From: Pseudomonadales bacterium
Lineage (GTDB): Bacteria > Pseudomonadota > Gammaproteobacteria > Pseudomonadales > Azotimanducaceae
DNA length: 64,000 bases
NCBI GenBank assembly: GCA_028285415.1
Contig: JANQPF010000022.1
Span: 1-64,000, forward strand
Reading direction: 5' to 3'
This document shows positions 7,802 through 16,828 of this stretch, in pieces. The notes under the pieces were generated by a model. It was given only the letters and a program-made list of their open reading frames with translations, had not been told where the DNA came from and did not search any database. The translations under genes and the position numbers were made by a program. Numbering within the stretch: position 1 is the stretch's first letter; each line of letters begins with the position of its first letter.

Positions 7802-10207
7802 TTACGAGCGGAGCCAAAGCTTGAGCGCGCGCAGGTAGCGATGATTGAGCAACGCCAGCATCAGCTCGAGCTGCGCGGGTTTGATCTGACCGCGACCGAA
7901 CAGCACAAGCGCCCTGAGCGGCATGTTATTGGCCATCTCTTCGAACATTTTGTTGAGCGTTGCGTCGTTGCTGCCGCCGCCCATGTTGGCCATGAAACCG
8001 GTTACCACGCGTGCTTTGAAGCGCGCGCCGAGCCAGGTTTCGCCAACCTCTGCGAGTGAAGAATTCAGATGGAACGGTCGCACTGCTTCCGCTTCCGGTA
8101 GTTCACGGTTCAACATAGCCGCGAACGCGGTATCCGTGGCCGGCTGGTCGGGTGCAGGACGCGGTGCGCGCGCGGCTTCGCTGGGTTCGGTCGAGCCGGT
8201 CGTTGCAAAGCTCACGACTGTCCGGATGTCGCGGCTCGAGGCGCCAATGCGCAGTTCGAATTCGCCCCCGGGGTGCACCCACTGTCCGTGGCCGACGTCG
8301 AAGTAGGTGAAGGCATCGGCAGTCAGCGAAAATGACACCGTGCGGCTTTGCCCAGGTGCAAGACGGATTTTCCTGAACCCCTTGAGCTCCTGTTCCGGGC
8401 GGTAAACCGGACTTGCTGCGGCATGCACGTACAGCTGCACAACCTCGGCGCCTGCCACCTGCCCCGTGTTGGTCACCTCGACGCTGACCGTGGGTGTTGG
8501 GTCCTCTGTCAGTATCGCCTCGCCGTAACTGAAGGTGGTATAGGAGAGGCCGTGACCGAATGGGAACAAAACCGGCGCCTCGGCACTGTCGAAGTAGCGG
8601 TAACCGACAAACAGACCCTCCCGGTATTGCACCTGCCGTCCTTCGCCGGGGAAGTATGCGTCGGCTTTGACGTCGGTCCGGGCCAGAGGAAACGTCTCCG
8701 CCAGCCTGCCGCTCGGGTTCGCGTTGCCGAAAAGGAGGTCGGCGACGGCACCCCCGGCTTGCCCCGGCAGGTAAACCTCCAGCACGGCAGGTACCTCAGC
8801 GAGCCACGGCATGGTGACCGGCGCGCCGTTGGCGAGCACAACCACGGTATTGGGATTCGCGGCGCTCACGGCGCTGATCAGCCGGTTGTGCTGCTCCGGC
8901 AGATCCATGTGGCTGCGATCAAAGCCTTCAGATTCGTAGATGCCGGGCAGGCCGGCAAAGACAACGGCCACGTCCGCCGCCTCTGCGTTGGCAACCGCTT
9001 CTGCAATGAGCGCGTCGTCCAGTGGGCTTTGCTTCGGCTCGTAGCCGGCGGCGTAGGTCAGCCTGTCACCTTGCATGTCAGACAGCGCATTCCAGGCATT
9101 GTCCAACTGCGTCGGATTCACCTGAGAGCTGCCCGCGCCCTGGTAGCGGGGGCGTTTGGCGAAGGCGCCGATAACGGCAATCCGGCTTTCTAAGTTCAAC
9201 GGCAACAGGCTGTCATCGTTTTTCAGGAGCACGGCGCTCTCGCAGGCGGCGCGGTGGGCGAGGTTGTGGTTGGCTGCAAGATCAACCGCGTCCTGCCGTG
9301 CCTCTAGCTCCGCACCGAGGAGCGAAAGTGAGACGTTGCGTTGTATCGCCCGGTCGAGATCCGCCGGCTTGAGCTCGCCCGCCTGCACGGCACGGAGGAC
9401 GCGCTCGTCGTTGACGCCGCCGCTGCCTGGCATTTCCAGATCGAGCCCGGATTGCACGCCAGCGACGCGATCGTTGGTTGCTCCCCAGTCTGTAACGACC
9501 AGCCCCTCGAATCCCCATTCGTCGCGCAGCACTTCATTCAGGAGCCAGTTGTGCTCGCTGCAGTAGCTGCCGTTCACGCGGTTGTAGGCACACATGACGG
9601 TCCAGGGCTGCGCCTCGCGTATGGCAATCTCGAAGCCACGGAGATATATCTCGCGCAGCGTCCGCTCGTCGACGATGGCGTCGACGTACATCCGCCCGTG
9701 TTCCTGGTTGTTAACGGCGTAGTGTTTGATGCTGGTACCAACGCCCTGGGACTGGACGCCGTTGATGAGCGCTGCCGCCAGCTTGCCGGTCAAAAGCGGA
9801 TCCTCGGAAAAGTACTCGAAGTTCCGTCCGCAGCAGGGATGCCGTTTGATGTTGACGCCGGGCCCCAGCAGCACCGTGACGTCCTCCGCGGCGCACTCCC
9901 GGCCAAGCGCCCGGCCCACTTCCTCCAGCAGCTCGACGTCCCAGCTTGCCGCCAGCGCGCACGCGGTTGGGAAGCAGGTCGCTGGTACGCTCTTGTTCAA
10001 ACCCACGTGGTCGGCGTCCTGGACCTGCTTGCGCAATCCGTGCGGTCCATCGGTCACCATGATGTTGGGCAGGTTGTGGCGCTCAAGGCGCTCGAGGTGC
10101 CAGAAGCTCTTGCCGGAACAGAACCGCGCTTTTTCCTCCAGGGTCATGTCAGCCACGATGGCAGCTGCCTGATTGTGTTTGGATTTGAGGCCCGGATGTG
10201 TCGGCAT
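7802..10207 (-). CDS. Glycoside hydrolase family 3, beta-glucosidase-like
   Basis: 801 residues from ATG 10205-10207; the frame extends further upstream but M-P-T-H-P-G is the usual kind of start. Domain order is that of GH3 beta-glucosidases: (beta/alpha)8 barrel with the K-H-Y-A-V-N-N-Q-E-H motif (about 161-170) and the nucleophile Asp240 in V-V-T-D-W-G-A, then the alpha/beta sandwich domain (V-V-F-A-G-L-P-G-I-Y-E-S-E-G-F-D-R) and a C-terminal fibronectin-III-like domain (L-K-G-F-R-K-I-R-L-A-P-G-Q). About 110 more residues follow, rich in leucine and without a named domain. No signal peptide is seen, so it is cytoplasmic. The divergent symporter gene suggests uptake of a sugar followed by hydrolysis. 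Confidence 0.9.
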   Translation of the reverse strand: MPTHPGLKSKHNQAAAIVADMTLEEKARFCSGKSFWHLERLERHNLPNIMVTDGPHGLRKQVQDADHVGLNKSVPATCFPTACALAASWDVELLEEVGRALGRECAAEDVTVLLGPGVNIKRHPCCGRNFEYFSEDPLLTGKLAAALINGVQSQGVGTSIKHYAVNNQEHGRMYVDAIVDERTLREIYLRGFEIAIREAQPWTVMCAYNRVNGSYCSEHNWLLNEVLRDEWGFEGLVVTDWGATNDRVAGVQSGLDLEMPGSGGVNDERVLRAVQAGELKPADLDRAIQRNVSLSLLGAELEARQDAVDLAANHNLAHRAACESAVLLKNDDSLLPLNLESRIAVIGAFAKRPRYQGAGSSQVNPTQLDNAWNALSDMQGDRLTYAAGYEPKQSPLDDALIAEAVANAEAADVAVVFAGLPGIYESEGFDRSHMDLPEQHNRLISAVSAANPNTVVVLANGAPVTMPWLAEVPAVLEVYLPGQAGGAVADLLFGNANPSGRLAETFPLARTDVKADAYFPGEGRQVQYREGLFVGYRYFDSAEAPVLFPFGHGLSYTTFSYGEAILTEDPTPTVSVEVTNTGQVAGAEVVQLYVHAAASPVYRPEQELKGFRKIRLAPGQSRTVSFSLTADAFTYFDVGHGQWVHPGGEFELRIGASSRDIRTVVSFATTGSTEPSEAARAPRPAPDQPATDTAFAAMLNRELPEAEAVRPFHLNSSLAEVGETWLGARFKARVVTGFMANMGGGSNDATLNKMFEEMANNMPLRALVLFGRGQIKPAQLELMLALLNHRYLRALKLWLRS

Positions 10208-10263
10208 GTTTCGAACAATCTGGTCGTGAGAGAACGCCCATGCTACCAGAGTAAATGCGTACA

Positions 10264-12003
10264 ATGGCGGTTGTGCTCAGCTTCGGGAAAGGACGAGGAT
10301 TGGCAGCTGAAAACATAACGTTCACCGTCTTGTCGTGTCTGGCATTCATGAGCTTGGTTGGGCTCTATGCTTACTTGAAGACGCGAGGTGAGGTTGCCAC
10401 CCGGGATGGCTACTTTCTCGCGGGGCGCGGTTTGACCGGAACGTTCATCGCCGGTTCGCTGCTACTGACGAACCTGTCTGCCGAACAGCTCATTGGCCTC
10501 AATGGCTCTGCGTACGGATTCAACATGTCGGCCATGGCCTGGGAGGTGACGGCAGGCGTTGCCATCATCGTCATGGCGCTGGTGTTCCTGCCACGCTATC
10601 TGGGCGGGGCTTTCTCCACGCTGCCGGAGTTTCTTGAAGATCGGTTCGACGCAACCGTACGGCGTTTGACGGTGGTTTTGTTTCTCCTGGGTTACGGGCT
10701 CGTGACCATTCCCTCGGTCCTCTACTCGGGCTCTCTGGCGGTGCTGAGACTCTTCGATGTGCCGGCGCTTCTGGGGGTGGGTTTCAGCAGCGGGCTCGTG
10801 CTGACCATTCTTTTTGTTGGCGCCGTGGGTGGGCTCTTCGCAATCTTCGGGGGCTTAAGGGCGGTTGCGGTTTCCGATACCGTCAACGGTCTGGGGCTCC
10901 TGATTGTCGGCTCCCTGGTTCCCATATTTGGTCTCATTGCGCTCGGCGACGGAGATTTCAGCCGTGGACTGGCGACGGTGCTGAGTGAGGACACTGACAA
11001 GCTCAACGCCATTGGTGCGTCCAGTGATCCCGTGCCGTTCGGCACGCTCTTCACCGGCATGATTCTCGCCAACCTCTTCTACTGGGGGACTAACCAGTAC
11101 GTCATTCAGCGGACTCTGGGTGCAAAAAACCTCGCCGAAGGTCAGAAAGGGGTTCTGCTTTCTGGTTTCTTCAAACTGCTCGTGCCGTTTTTCATGATGT
11201 TACCCGGCATCATTGCCTTCCACCTTTACGGGACGGGTCTCGAGCACATTGATCTGGCTTACCCGACGCTGGTTGCAGAGGTGCTGCCGGTGTATCTGGG
11301 CGGGTTCTTCCTGGCGGTGCTGCTGGGTGCGGTGTTCAGCTCGTTCAACTCACTTTTGAACAGCGCCGCGACGCTCTTCTGTCTCGATGTGTATCAACCG
11401 CTGCGGCGTCAGCCGGTGGACGATGCCGAGCTCATTCGCGTGGCCAAAATTGCAAGCCTGGTGATTGCGCTCTTTTCTTTTGCCGCTGCACCGCTTCTGC
11501 AGTATGCCCCTGAGGGACTCTGGCAGATCATCCGAATCTTTACCGGCTTCTATAACATTCCCGTCATCACGCTGGTGCTGGTGGGACTTTTCACTCGTCG
11601 CATCCCCGCGCTGGCAGCTAAAGTCGTGGTTGTGTTCCACGTCGTTGCATACGGTCTCCTGCAGTTTGTGCTCGAGGTGGAGATCAGCTTCATCCATGTG
11701 TATGCCATTCTCTTTGTCGTCGAGGTGGGCATCATGCTACTGATCGGTGCGTTGCGTCCCGCCACGCCGTGGCAGTACGAGCGCCGCGAACGGGTCGATA
11801 TGACACCGTGGCGGTTTGCCGTGCCGGTTTCCATTGTGCTCTTTGCCGGCATTGTGTTGATGTATTTGTTGTTCTCGCCGATTGGTCTCGTCAACGGCGT
11901 TGGCGCAACGTTCTATCTAGCGCTTATTGGCCTGGTCAAGGTCACGGTGGCGTTGTGCTGGCTCGCGGATCGCCGCTGGCTACGGCGACAGGCGGAATGC
12001 TGA
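10264..12003 (+). CDS. Sodium:solute symporter (SSS family), sugar-type
   Basis: About 579 residues with some 14 hydrophobic helices. The start could be ATG 10255 or 10264. Family marks include R-D-G-Y-F-L-A-G-R-G-L, then N-L-S-A-E-Q-L-I-G-L-N-G-S-A-Y, which matches the unwound first core helix of the SGLT/vSGLT subgroup, and G-G-L-R-A-V-A-V-S-D-T-V-N. It is divergent from the family 3 glycosidase, with fewer than 60 bases between starts, so both likely share a control region. Import of a glucoside or its product with sodium is the likely job (inference). Its stop abuts the stop of the convergent S-formylglutathione hydrolase gene. Confidence 0.85.
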   Translation: MAVVLSFGKGRGLAAENITFTVLSCLAFMSLVGLYAYLKTRGEVATRDGYFLAGRGLTGTFIAGSLLLTNLSAEQLIGLNGSAYGFNMSAMAWEVTAGVAIIVMALVFLPRYLGGAFSTLPEFLEDRFDATVRRLTVVLFLLGYGLVTIPSVLYSGSLAVLRLFDVPALLGVGFSSGLVLTILFVGAVGGLFAIFGGLRAVAVSDTVNGLGLLIVGSLVPIFGLIALGDGDFSRGLATVLSEDTDKLNAIGASSDPVPFGTLFTGMILANLFYWGTNQYVIQRTLGAKNLAEGQKGVLLSGFFKLLVPFFMMLPGIIAFHLYGTGLEHIDLAYPTLVAEVLPVYLGGFFLAVLLGAVFSSFNSLLNSAATLFCLDVYQPLRRQPVDDAELIRVAKIASLVIALFSFAAAPLLQYAPEGLWQIIRIFTGFYNIPVITLVLVGLFTRRIPALAAKVVVVFHVVAYGLLQFVLEVEISFIHVYAILFVVEVGIMLLIGALRPATPWQYERRERVDMTPWRFAVPVSIVLFAGIVLMYLLFSPIGLVNGVGATFYLALIGLVKVTVALCWLADRRWLRRQAEC

Positions 12004-12837
12004 TCAGAAAAACGACGCGTGAAAAGCAACGTGCTCGTCGATGAAGCTTGCGATGAAAAAGTAGCTATGGTCGTAGCCGGCATGACGCCGTAGATTCAAA
12101 GGCACCCCAAACGCAGCTGCAGCGGCTTCCAGGCGCTCGGGCATGAGCTGGCCGGTGAGAAAGTCGTCGTCTTCGCCCTGGTCAACGCGCATGGGTAGGG
12201 GCGTCGCGCCGTCTTCGAGCAGAGCGCACGTATCGTAGGCCCGCCATGCGCTGCGATCGGCTCCCAGGTAGTTTGTGAGTGCTTTTTCTCCCCAGGGACA
12301 ATTCATCGGTGATGAGATGGGCGCAAACGCAGAGGCCGCCTGGAAACGTCCCGGATTTTTGAGCGCAATGGTCAGCGCACCGTGACCGCCCATCGAATGT
12401 CCCATGATGCCCTGGCGTGCGGCATCAACCGGAAACTCGGTTTCGATCAGTGCGGGCAGCTCCTGAGTGACGAAGTCGTACATCTGATAGTGCTCTGCCC
12501 AGGGTACTTCGGTTGCGTTGACGTAGAAGCCTGCACCCAGACCAAAATCGTACGCGCCATCGGGATCGTCGGGTACGTCTTCACCCCGCGGACTCGTATC
12601 GGGCGCCACGATCGCAACGCCATGCATTGCTGCCGCACGCTGCGCGCCGGCTTTCTGCACAAAATTCTCGTCAGTGCAGGTCAGTCCGGACAGCCAGTAG
12701 AGAACCGGCACGGGGCCGTCATCTGCCTGGTGCGGCAGATAGATGGAAAACGTCGTTTCACCCTTCAGCGTGTCGGCGCGGTGCTTGAAGCGGAGCTGTC
12801 TCCCGCCGAAGGCCAGGTGTGCGTCGATTTGTTCCAT
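12004..12837 (-). CDS. fghA: S-formylglutathione hydrolase (esterase D type)
   Basis: 277 residues from ATG 12835-12837. An alpha/beta hydrolase of the esterase D family that hydrolyses S-formylglutathione to formate and glutathione, the last step of glutathione-dependent formaldehyde oxidation. Visible marks: Y-W-L-S-G-L-T-C-T-D-E-N-F, nucleophile elbow G-H-S-M-G-G-H-G, N-P-G-R-F, and catalytic His in H-A-G-Y-D-H-S-Y-F-F near the C-terminus. Length and motif order are those of FrmB/FghA. It lies 14 bases after tctA on the same strand, so it is probably cotranscribed with the tricarboxylate cassette. No formaldehyde dehydrogenase gene is visible next to it. Confidence 0.93.
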   Translation of the reverse strand: MEQIDAHLAFGGRQLRFKHRADTLKGETTFSIYLPHQADDGPVPVLYWLSGLTCTDENFVQKAGAQRAAAMHGVAIVAPDTSPRGEDVPDDPDGAYDFGLGAGFYVNATEVPWAEHYQMYDFVTQELPALIETEFPVDAARQGIMGHSMGGHGALTIALKNPGRFQAASAFAPISSPMNCPWGEKALTNYLGADRSAWRAYDTCALLEDGATPLPMRVDQGEDDDFLTGQLMPERLEAAAAAFGVPLNLRRHAGYDHSYFFIASFIDEHVAFHASFF

Positions 12838-12851
12838 ATCGTTCGTCCGTG

Positions 12852-14348
12852 TCAATCTGGTGAGCGGCGCGCAAAGCGTTCCCGCAGAAACGGTCCGGCC
12901 AGTATGACCATTGCGGTGATCATGATGGCAAGGGTCAACGGCCGTTGCCACAGAAACGACCAGCTCTGATCGTAAATGAGCATCGCGCGGCTCAGGTTCT
13001 CTTCCATCAAGCCTCCCAGAATGAAGCCGAGAATCATCGGCGCCATGGGAAAGTCCAGCAGGCGTAGACCCACCGCGGCTGCTGCGAAGATGACCATGAG
13101 CTGGATATCGAACGTGTTGAAGCTGACGAAATACACGCCAATGAGGGAGAAAAAGAGGATCAGCGGGAGCAGGAATTGCCGGGGCACGGCCAGCAGGCGC
13201 GCAATGTAGGGAATGAGCGGCAGATTCAGGACCAGGAGAATCACGTTGCCGATCCACATGGAGACGATGACCGACCAGAATATCTCCGGTTCGTTGATAT
13301 AGAGGAGCGGACCCGGCTGGATGCCATAGGCGATGAGCGCGCCGAGAAGGATTGCCGTTGTACCCGACCCGGGAATGCCGAGGGTCAGGAGCGGTACGAA
13401 CGAGCCGGTGGCGGCGGCGTTATTGGCCGCCTCCGGCGCTGCGATCCCGCGCGGTGCGCCCTCCCCGAATGCGGGTTTCGCTTTTCCGGCCAGACGCTCT
13501 TCGGCACCCCAGGCAAGCAGGCTCGCAATGGTGGCGCCCGCACCGGGTAGGAGTCCAACCAGGAAACCGAGCGCAGAAGAGCGTGTGGCTGCCGGTGCAA
13601 TGTCACCGATTTCGCGGCGGCTCAGGCGCAACGCACCCAGGGCTCGGCCGTCGGCCAACCCCTGCTCGCGGCTGAACCGCATGATGCCGAGGAGTGCCTC
13701 TGACAGTGCGAAGGTGGCCATGACGAGCAGAAGGAACGAGATGCCGTCCACGAGATCCAACTGCCCGAGCGTAAAGCGCGGAATGCCTTGAGTCGGATCT
13801 ACCCCCACGGTTGATAACATGAGACCCAGCACGACCATGGCCAGTGCTTTCAGCATGCCGTCGCGTCCGGCGAACGCGGATACGGTCACCAGGCCCAGAA
13901 CCATCAGCGCAAAGTAGTCGGTGGACTGAAAGCTCAGGGAAATGCGGGCCAGATACGGTGCCGCGATGAGGAGCAGCAGGGCGCCGAGGATGCCTCCCCA
14001 GAACGACGCCGTTGCGGCAATGGCGAGCGCCTTCCCGGGGAATCCGGCGCGTGCCATCGGGAAGCCGTCAAAGGACGTAGCGACTGTGGAAGCCACCCCC
14101 GGCGCGTTGATCAGGATCGACGAGGTTGAGCCGCCGAAAATGGCACCGTAGTAGACCGCAGCCATCATGATGATGCCCGCCCCGGGTTCGAGCGTGGAGG
14201 CAACCGGGATCATTAGCGCAATTGCCGTCATGGGGCCGAGGCCCGGCAGCATGCCGATAAACGTACCTGCCAGGCAACCGAGCATGAGGAACGCGGCGTT
14301 CTGCAGCGTGAACACCGTGGTCAGGCCCATGGTGATCCCTTCCCACAT
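12852..14348 (-). CDS. tctA: Tripartite tricarboxylate transporter, large membrane subunit TctA
   Basis: 498 residues from ATG 14346-14348 (the longer frame upstream is antisense noise). About 12 helices. The TctA signatures are clear: L-P-G-L-G-P-M-T-A-I-A-L-M-I-P, Y-Y-G-A-I-F-G-G-S-T-S-S-I-L-I-N-A-P-G, and G-L-L-P-G-A-G-A-T-I-A-S-L-L-A-W-G. It forms the secondary transporter with TctB, taking substrate from the periplasmic binding protein TctC. The start lies 2 bases after the tctB stop, so the two are coupled. Confidence 0.93.
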   Translation of the reverse strand: MWEGITMGLTTVFTLQNAAFLMLGCLAGTFIGMLPGLGPMTAIALMIPVASTLEPGAGIIMMAAVYYGAIFGGSTSSILINAPGVASTVATSFDGFPMARAGFPGKALAIAATASFWGGILGALLLLIAAPYLARISLSFQSTDYFALMVLGLVTVSAFAGRDGMLKALAMVVLGLMLSTVGVDPTQGIPRFTLGQLDLVDGISFLLLVMATFALSEALLGIMRFSREQGLADGRALGALRLSRREIGDIAPAATRSSALGFLVGLLPGAGATIASLLAWGAEERLAGKAKPAFGEGAPRGIAAPEAANNAAATGSFVPLLTLGIPGSGTTAILLGALIAYGIQPGPLLYINEPEIFWSVIVSMWIGNVILLVLNLPLIPYIARLLAVPRQFLLPLILFFSLIGVYFVSFNTFDIQLMVIFAAAAVGLRLLDFPMAPMILGFILGGLMEENLSRAMLIYDQSWSFLWQRPLTLAIMITAMVILAGPFLRERFARRSPD

Positions 14349-14350
14349 AG

Positions 14351-14794
14351 TCAGATACCGGCCGGCCAGGGGGCGACGTAGACCCCGAGCGCAAAGTTCA
14401 TGAGTAGCCAGAAGCCTGCGGTTACGCTGCCCGCGACCAGACACATGGGCAGCCAACGCCGCTCGCCGAGCACAAAAAAGCCGATGATGAGAAAAAGCAC
14501 GGTACTCAGAATGAAACCCAGCGGCCGCAGGCTCAGGCCGTAGAGAGACATCAACAAGAGGAACACCAGGCCGTGCACCCAATGCAGACGTTCGATGCCC
14601 GCAGGGTGTCCGCGGCGGGTAAGCAGGCCCAGCGACAGCACAATGCCAAGCACACCGAGCGCGCCCGGCATGCTGCGCGCGTTGTAGACGTCGGTGAACT
14701 GAGGCAGGAGAGGAATGGCAAACGTCAGGTAGCAGTACACGCTGCTGAAGAGCAGCAGACTCAACCCTCCCAACTGTTCTTTGCTCAGCCGCAC
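14351..14794 (-). CDS. tctB: Tripartite tricarboxylate transporter, small membrane subunit TctB
   Basis: 147 residues with four predicted helices, the usual TctB layout (R-L-S-K-E-Q-L-G-G-L-S-L-L-L-F-S-S at the start). The GTG at 14792-14794 is chosen because it places the start just after the tctC stop; the open frame further upstream overlaps tctC and lacks any TctB features. It completes the TctABC set between the binding protein and the large permease subunit. Confidence 0.88.
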   Translation of the reverse strand: MRLSKEQLGGLSLLLFSSVYCYLTFAIPLLPQFTDVYNARSMPGALGVLGIVLSLGLLTRRGHPAGIERLHWVHGLVFLLLMSLYGLSLRPLGFILSTVLFLIIGFFVLGERRWLPMCLVAGSVTAGFWLLMNFALGVYVAPWPAGI

Positions 14795-14804
14795 CCGTTG
14801 CGCC

Positions 14805-15746
14805 TCACAGCAGTCCGAGCTCGCGCATGAGCGTACCGATCTGCTGCTCCTGCCGCTCGAGCAGCCGTGTGAAATCTTCGCCCGGCTGGTACAAATCCAC
14901 CCAGCCGTTGCGTGCCCTGATCGCTTGCCAGACCGGCGTAGCGCGCATCTCTTGCAGTAACGTCTGGTAGCCGGCAGCGAGATCCGCATCGACGCCGGAG
15001 GGCGCGAAGAACCCGCGCCAGTTCACGAACACGACATCTTCCGCACCGGCTTCGTTGCAGGTGGGCACGTCGGGTGCCCGCGCCAGACGCTCGGGTGACG
15101 CCGCGCACAGAAGGCGGACCCAGCCCTGCTCGTACATATCGACAACCTCGCCAAAACCGGATGAGAGCAGCTGCACCTCTCCGGAAAGCAGTCCGGCCAT
15201 GGCTTTGCCGCCGGCATCGTAAGGAATGTACTTGGTGGTCGTGGGGTCGTTGCCCACGCCTTTGACCAGAAGGGCTGCAACGATGTGATCCGTCCCGCCG
15301 GGCACCGAGCCACCGGCGATGATCATGCGTCGGGGCGCAGCACGCTGGCGTGCAGCAAAGTCGGCAAGATTGCGAATGTCGGAGTCGCGCTGGACGGCCA
15401 GGACCGAATAGTCGCCGATGATGCTGGCAATCGGCGTGAGATCGCGGAAGGACTGCGGGAAGACGCTCTGCAGCGAACGCACCACAATGGGCGTGGAGTT
15501 GACCATCCACATGTGTGGATTGTCGACCTCAATCAGGTGGGCAATCGCGCGGCCGCCGCCGCCACCGGACATATTCTCGTAGCGGATCTGCGCGACGAGC
15601 CCGCTTTCAGTCAGCGCTTGACCAACGCCGCGGGCGGTGCGATCCCAGCCACCACCGGCACCGCCGGGAATGAGAAAGTGCAGCCGCTCGGCGGCGGCGG
15701 CTGTACCGGCCAACGCCAGGAGCAGAGCCGTCAGCAGCGTTCTCAC
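14805..15746 (-). CDS. tctC: Tripartite tricarboxylate transporter substrate-binding protein TctC (Bug family)
   Basis: 313 residues from GTG 15744-15746, which overlaps the tcuB stop (GTGA). An N-terminal signal peptide is visible (RTLLTALLLALAGTAAAA). The mature part has the Bug/TctC pattern: L-H-F-L-I-P-G-G-A-G-G-G-W-D-R-T-A-R-G-V-G near the N-terminus, the first ligand-binding loop, and P-G-G-T-D-H in the second domain. It would bind tricarballylate, citrate or a related carboxylate in the periplasm for TctAB. Genetic coupling to tcuA and tcuB points to tricarballylate or a similar compound. Confidence 0.92.
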   Translation of the reverse strand: MRTLLTALLLALAGTAAAAERLHFLIPGGAGGGWDRTARGVGQALTESGLVAQIRYENMSGGGGGRAIAHLIEVDNPHMWMVNSTPIVVRSLQSVFPQSFRDLTPIASIIGDYSVLAVQRDSDIRNLADFAARQRAAPRRMIIAGGSVPGGTDHIVAALLVKGVGNDPTTTKYIPYDAGGKAMAGLLSGEVQLLSSGFGEVVDMYEQGWVRLLCAASPERLARAPDVPTCNEAGAEDVVFVNWRGFFAPSGVDADLAAGYQTLLQEMRATPVWQAIRARNGWVDLYQPGEDFTRLLERQEQQIGTLMRELGLL

Positions 15747-16828
15747 GGGTTGTCCCGAGCGAATTTGATGAGGGCAACGCCACGATAGATGCCGTGCACA
15801 AATTTGCCGTACGGCAGCGTGAGGAAGAAGGCGAGCACAAAGCCGAGATGCACCGCAAGCAGAGCACCCATCCAGCTCGTTTCGCGCCACAGCATCAAGG
15901 CAAAACCCGTCAGGCTGATGGTGAAAAGCATGAGCAGCAGCGACCAGTCCATGGGGCTTGTTGGGTCATCCCGCCGCCAGCGCAGCCAGGCAAGCCCCGC
16001 CGGGCCGAGCAAGAGGCCCAGACCGCCAAGGGAGCCGAGCACAACGGGCAGGCTCGTGTAGGGAAAGGGCGACAACCGACCCAGACCGAGCTCGTAGATT
16101 GTTGCGACGCAGGTTGCCGCGAAGCAGAGCAGAAATCCCCACATGGTTGCCTGATGGAAATAGCGCCGCCGATTGGTGTACGCGGCGTCCGTCTCATTGC
16201 AGCCGTCGCCGTGACCGCCGCCGAGATGGCGCATGCTCGCAATCGCGTGTGTGGTGCGAAGCAGGTTGGCGTAATTGAAAACGTCACCGCTCCGCACGCC
16301 AATCGAGCGACCGTAGCGCAAAGCGCTCACGAACATGGCCAGGAGCCCATAGCTGAACGTGACCAGACCGGTTGCCGCCATGACGCCATGGGGAATGACC
16401 GCGTAAAACGCTCCCGGGCCGGTATGCGTCTCCGCGGCGGCCGGGTTCAGCCACATGGTCATGCCGAGAACCAGCGTCAGGCATACTGCCGTCACGACGC
16501 TGGCAATGACTCCGTGGTTTGCGAACAGGTCACCAGCCGGCTTTGGCCACGCATAGTCGGCGTAGCTCTGCTCGCGCGTAGCGGTCAGCGCGCGGGGTAT
16601 GTCGATGCCAAACTCGTGCGGCGGTTTGTATTGACAAGCGTGCAGACAAGCCGTGCAGTGGTGGCACAGGTTGGCGAAATAGTCGATATCCTGCGCCTCA
16701 ACCTTCCGGTAGTGGCTGAGATCCTGAAATACCGCACAGTAGCCTTCGCAGTAGCGGCAGGCGTTGCACACGGTCAGCATCTGCACCGCCTCAGCGGTGG
16801 TGTCCCGGAGGGTCAACGCGTCAGGCAT
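15743..16828 (-). CDS. tcuB: TcuB, membrane-bound iron-sulfur/heme electron carrier for tricarballylate oxidation
   Basis: 361 residues. Two cysteine-rich clusters near the N-terminus, C-N-A-C-R-Y-C-E-G-Y-C and C-H-H-C-T-A-C-L-H-A-C-Q-Y, are the two iron-sulfur sites of the CitB/TcuB family. About six membrane helices with scattered His follow. In Salmonella TcuB reoxidises the flavin of TcuA and passes electrons to the quinone pool. The gene overlaps tcuA by 16 bases and tctC by 4, so the whole cassette is tightly coupled. Confidence 0.93.
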   Translation of the reverse strand: MPDALTLRDTTAEAVQMLTVCNACRYCEGYCAVFQDLSHYRKVEAQDIDYFANLCHHCTACLHACQYKPPHEFGIDIPRALTATREQSYADYAWPKPAGDLFANHGVIASVVTAVCLTLVLGMTMWLNPAAAETHTGPGAFYAVIPHGVMAATGLVTFSYGLLAMFVSALRYGRSIGVRSGDVFNYANLLRTTHAIASMRHLGGGHGDGCNETDAAYTNRRRYFHQATMWGFLLCFAATCVATIYELGLGRLSPFPYTSLPVVLGSLGGLGLLLGPAGLAWLRWRRDDPTSPMDWSLLLMLFTISLTGFALMLWRETSWMGALLAVHLGFVLAFFLTLPYGKFVHGIYRGVALIKFARDNP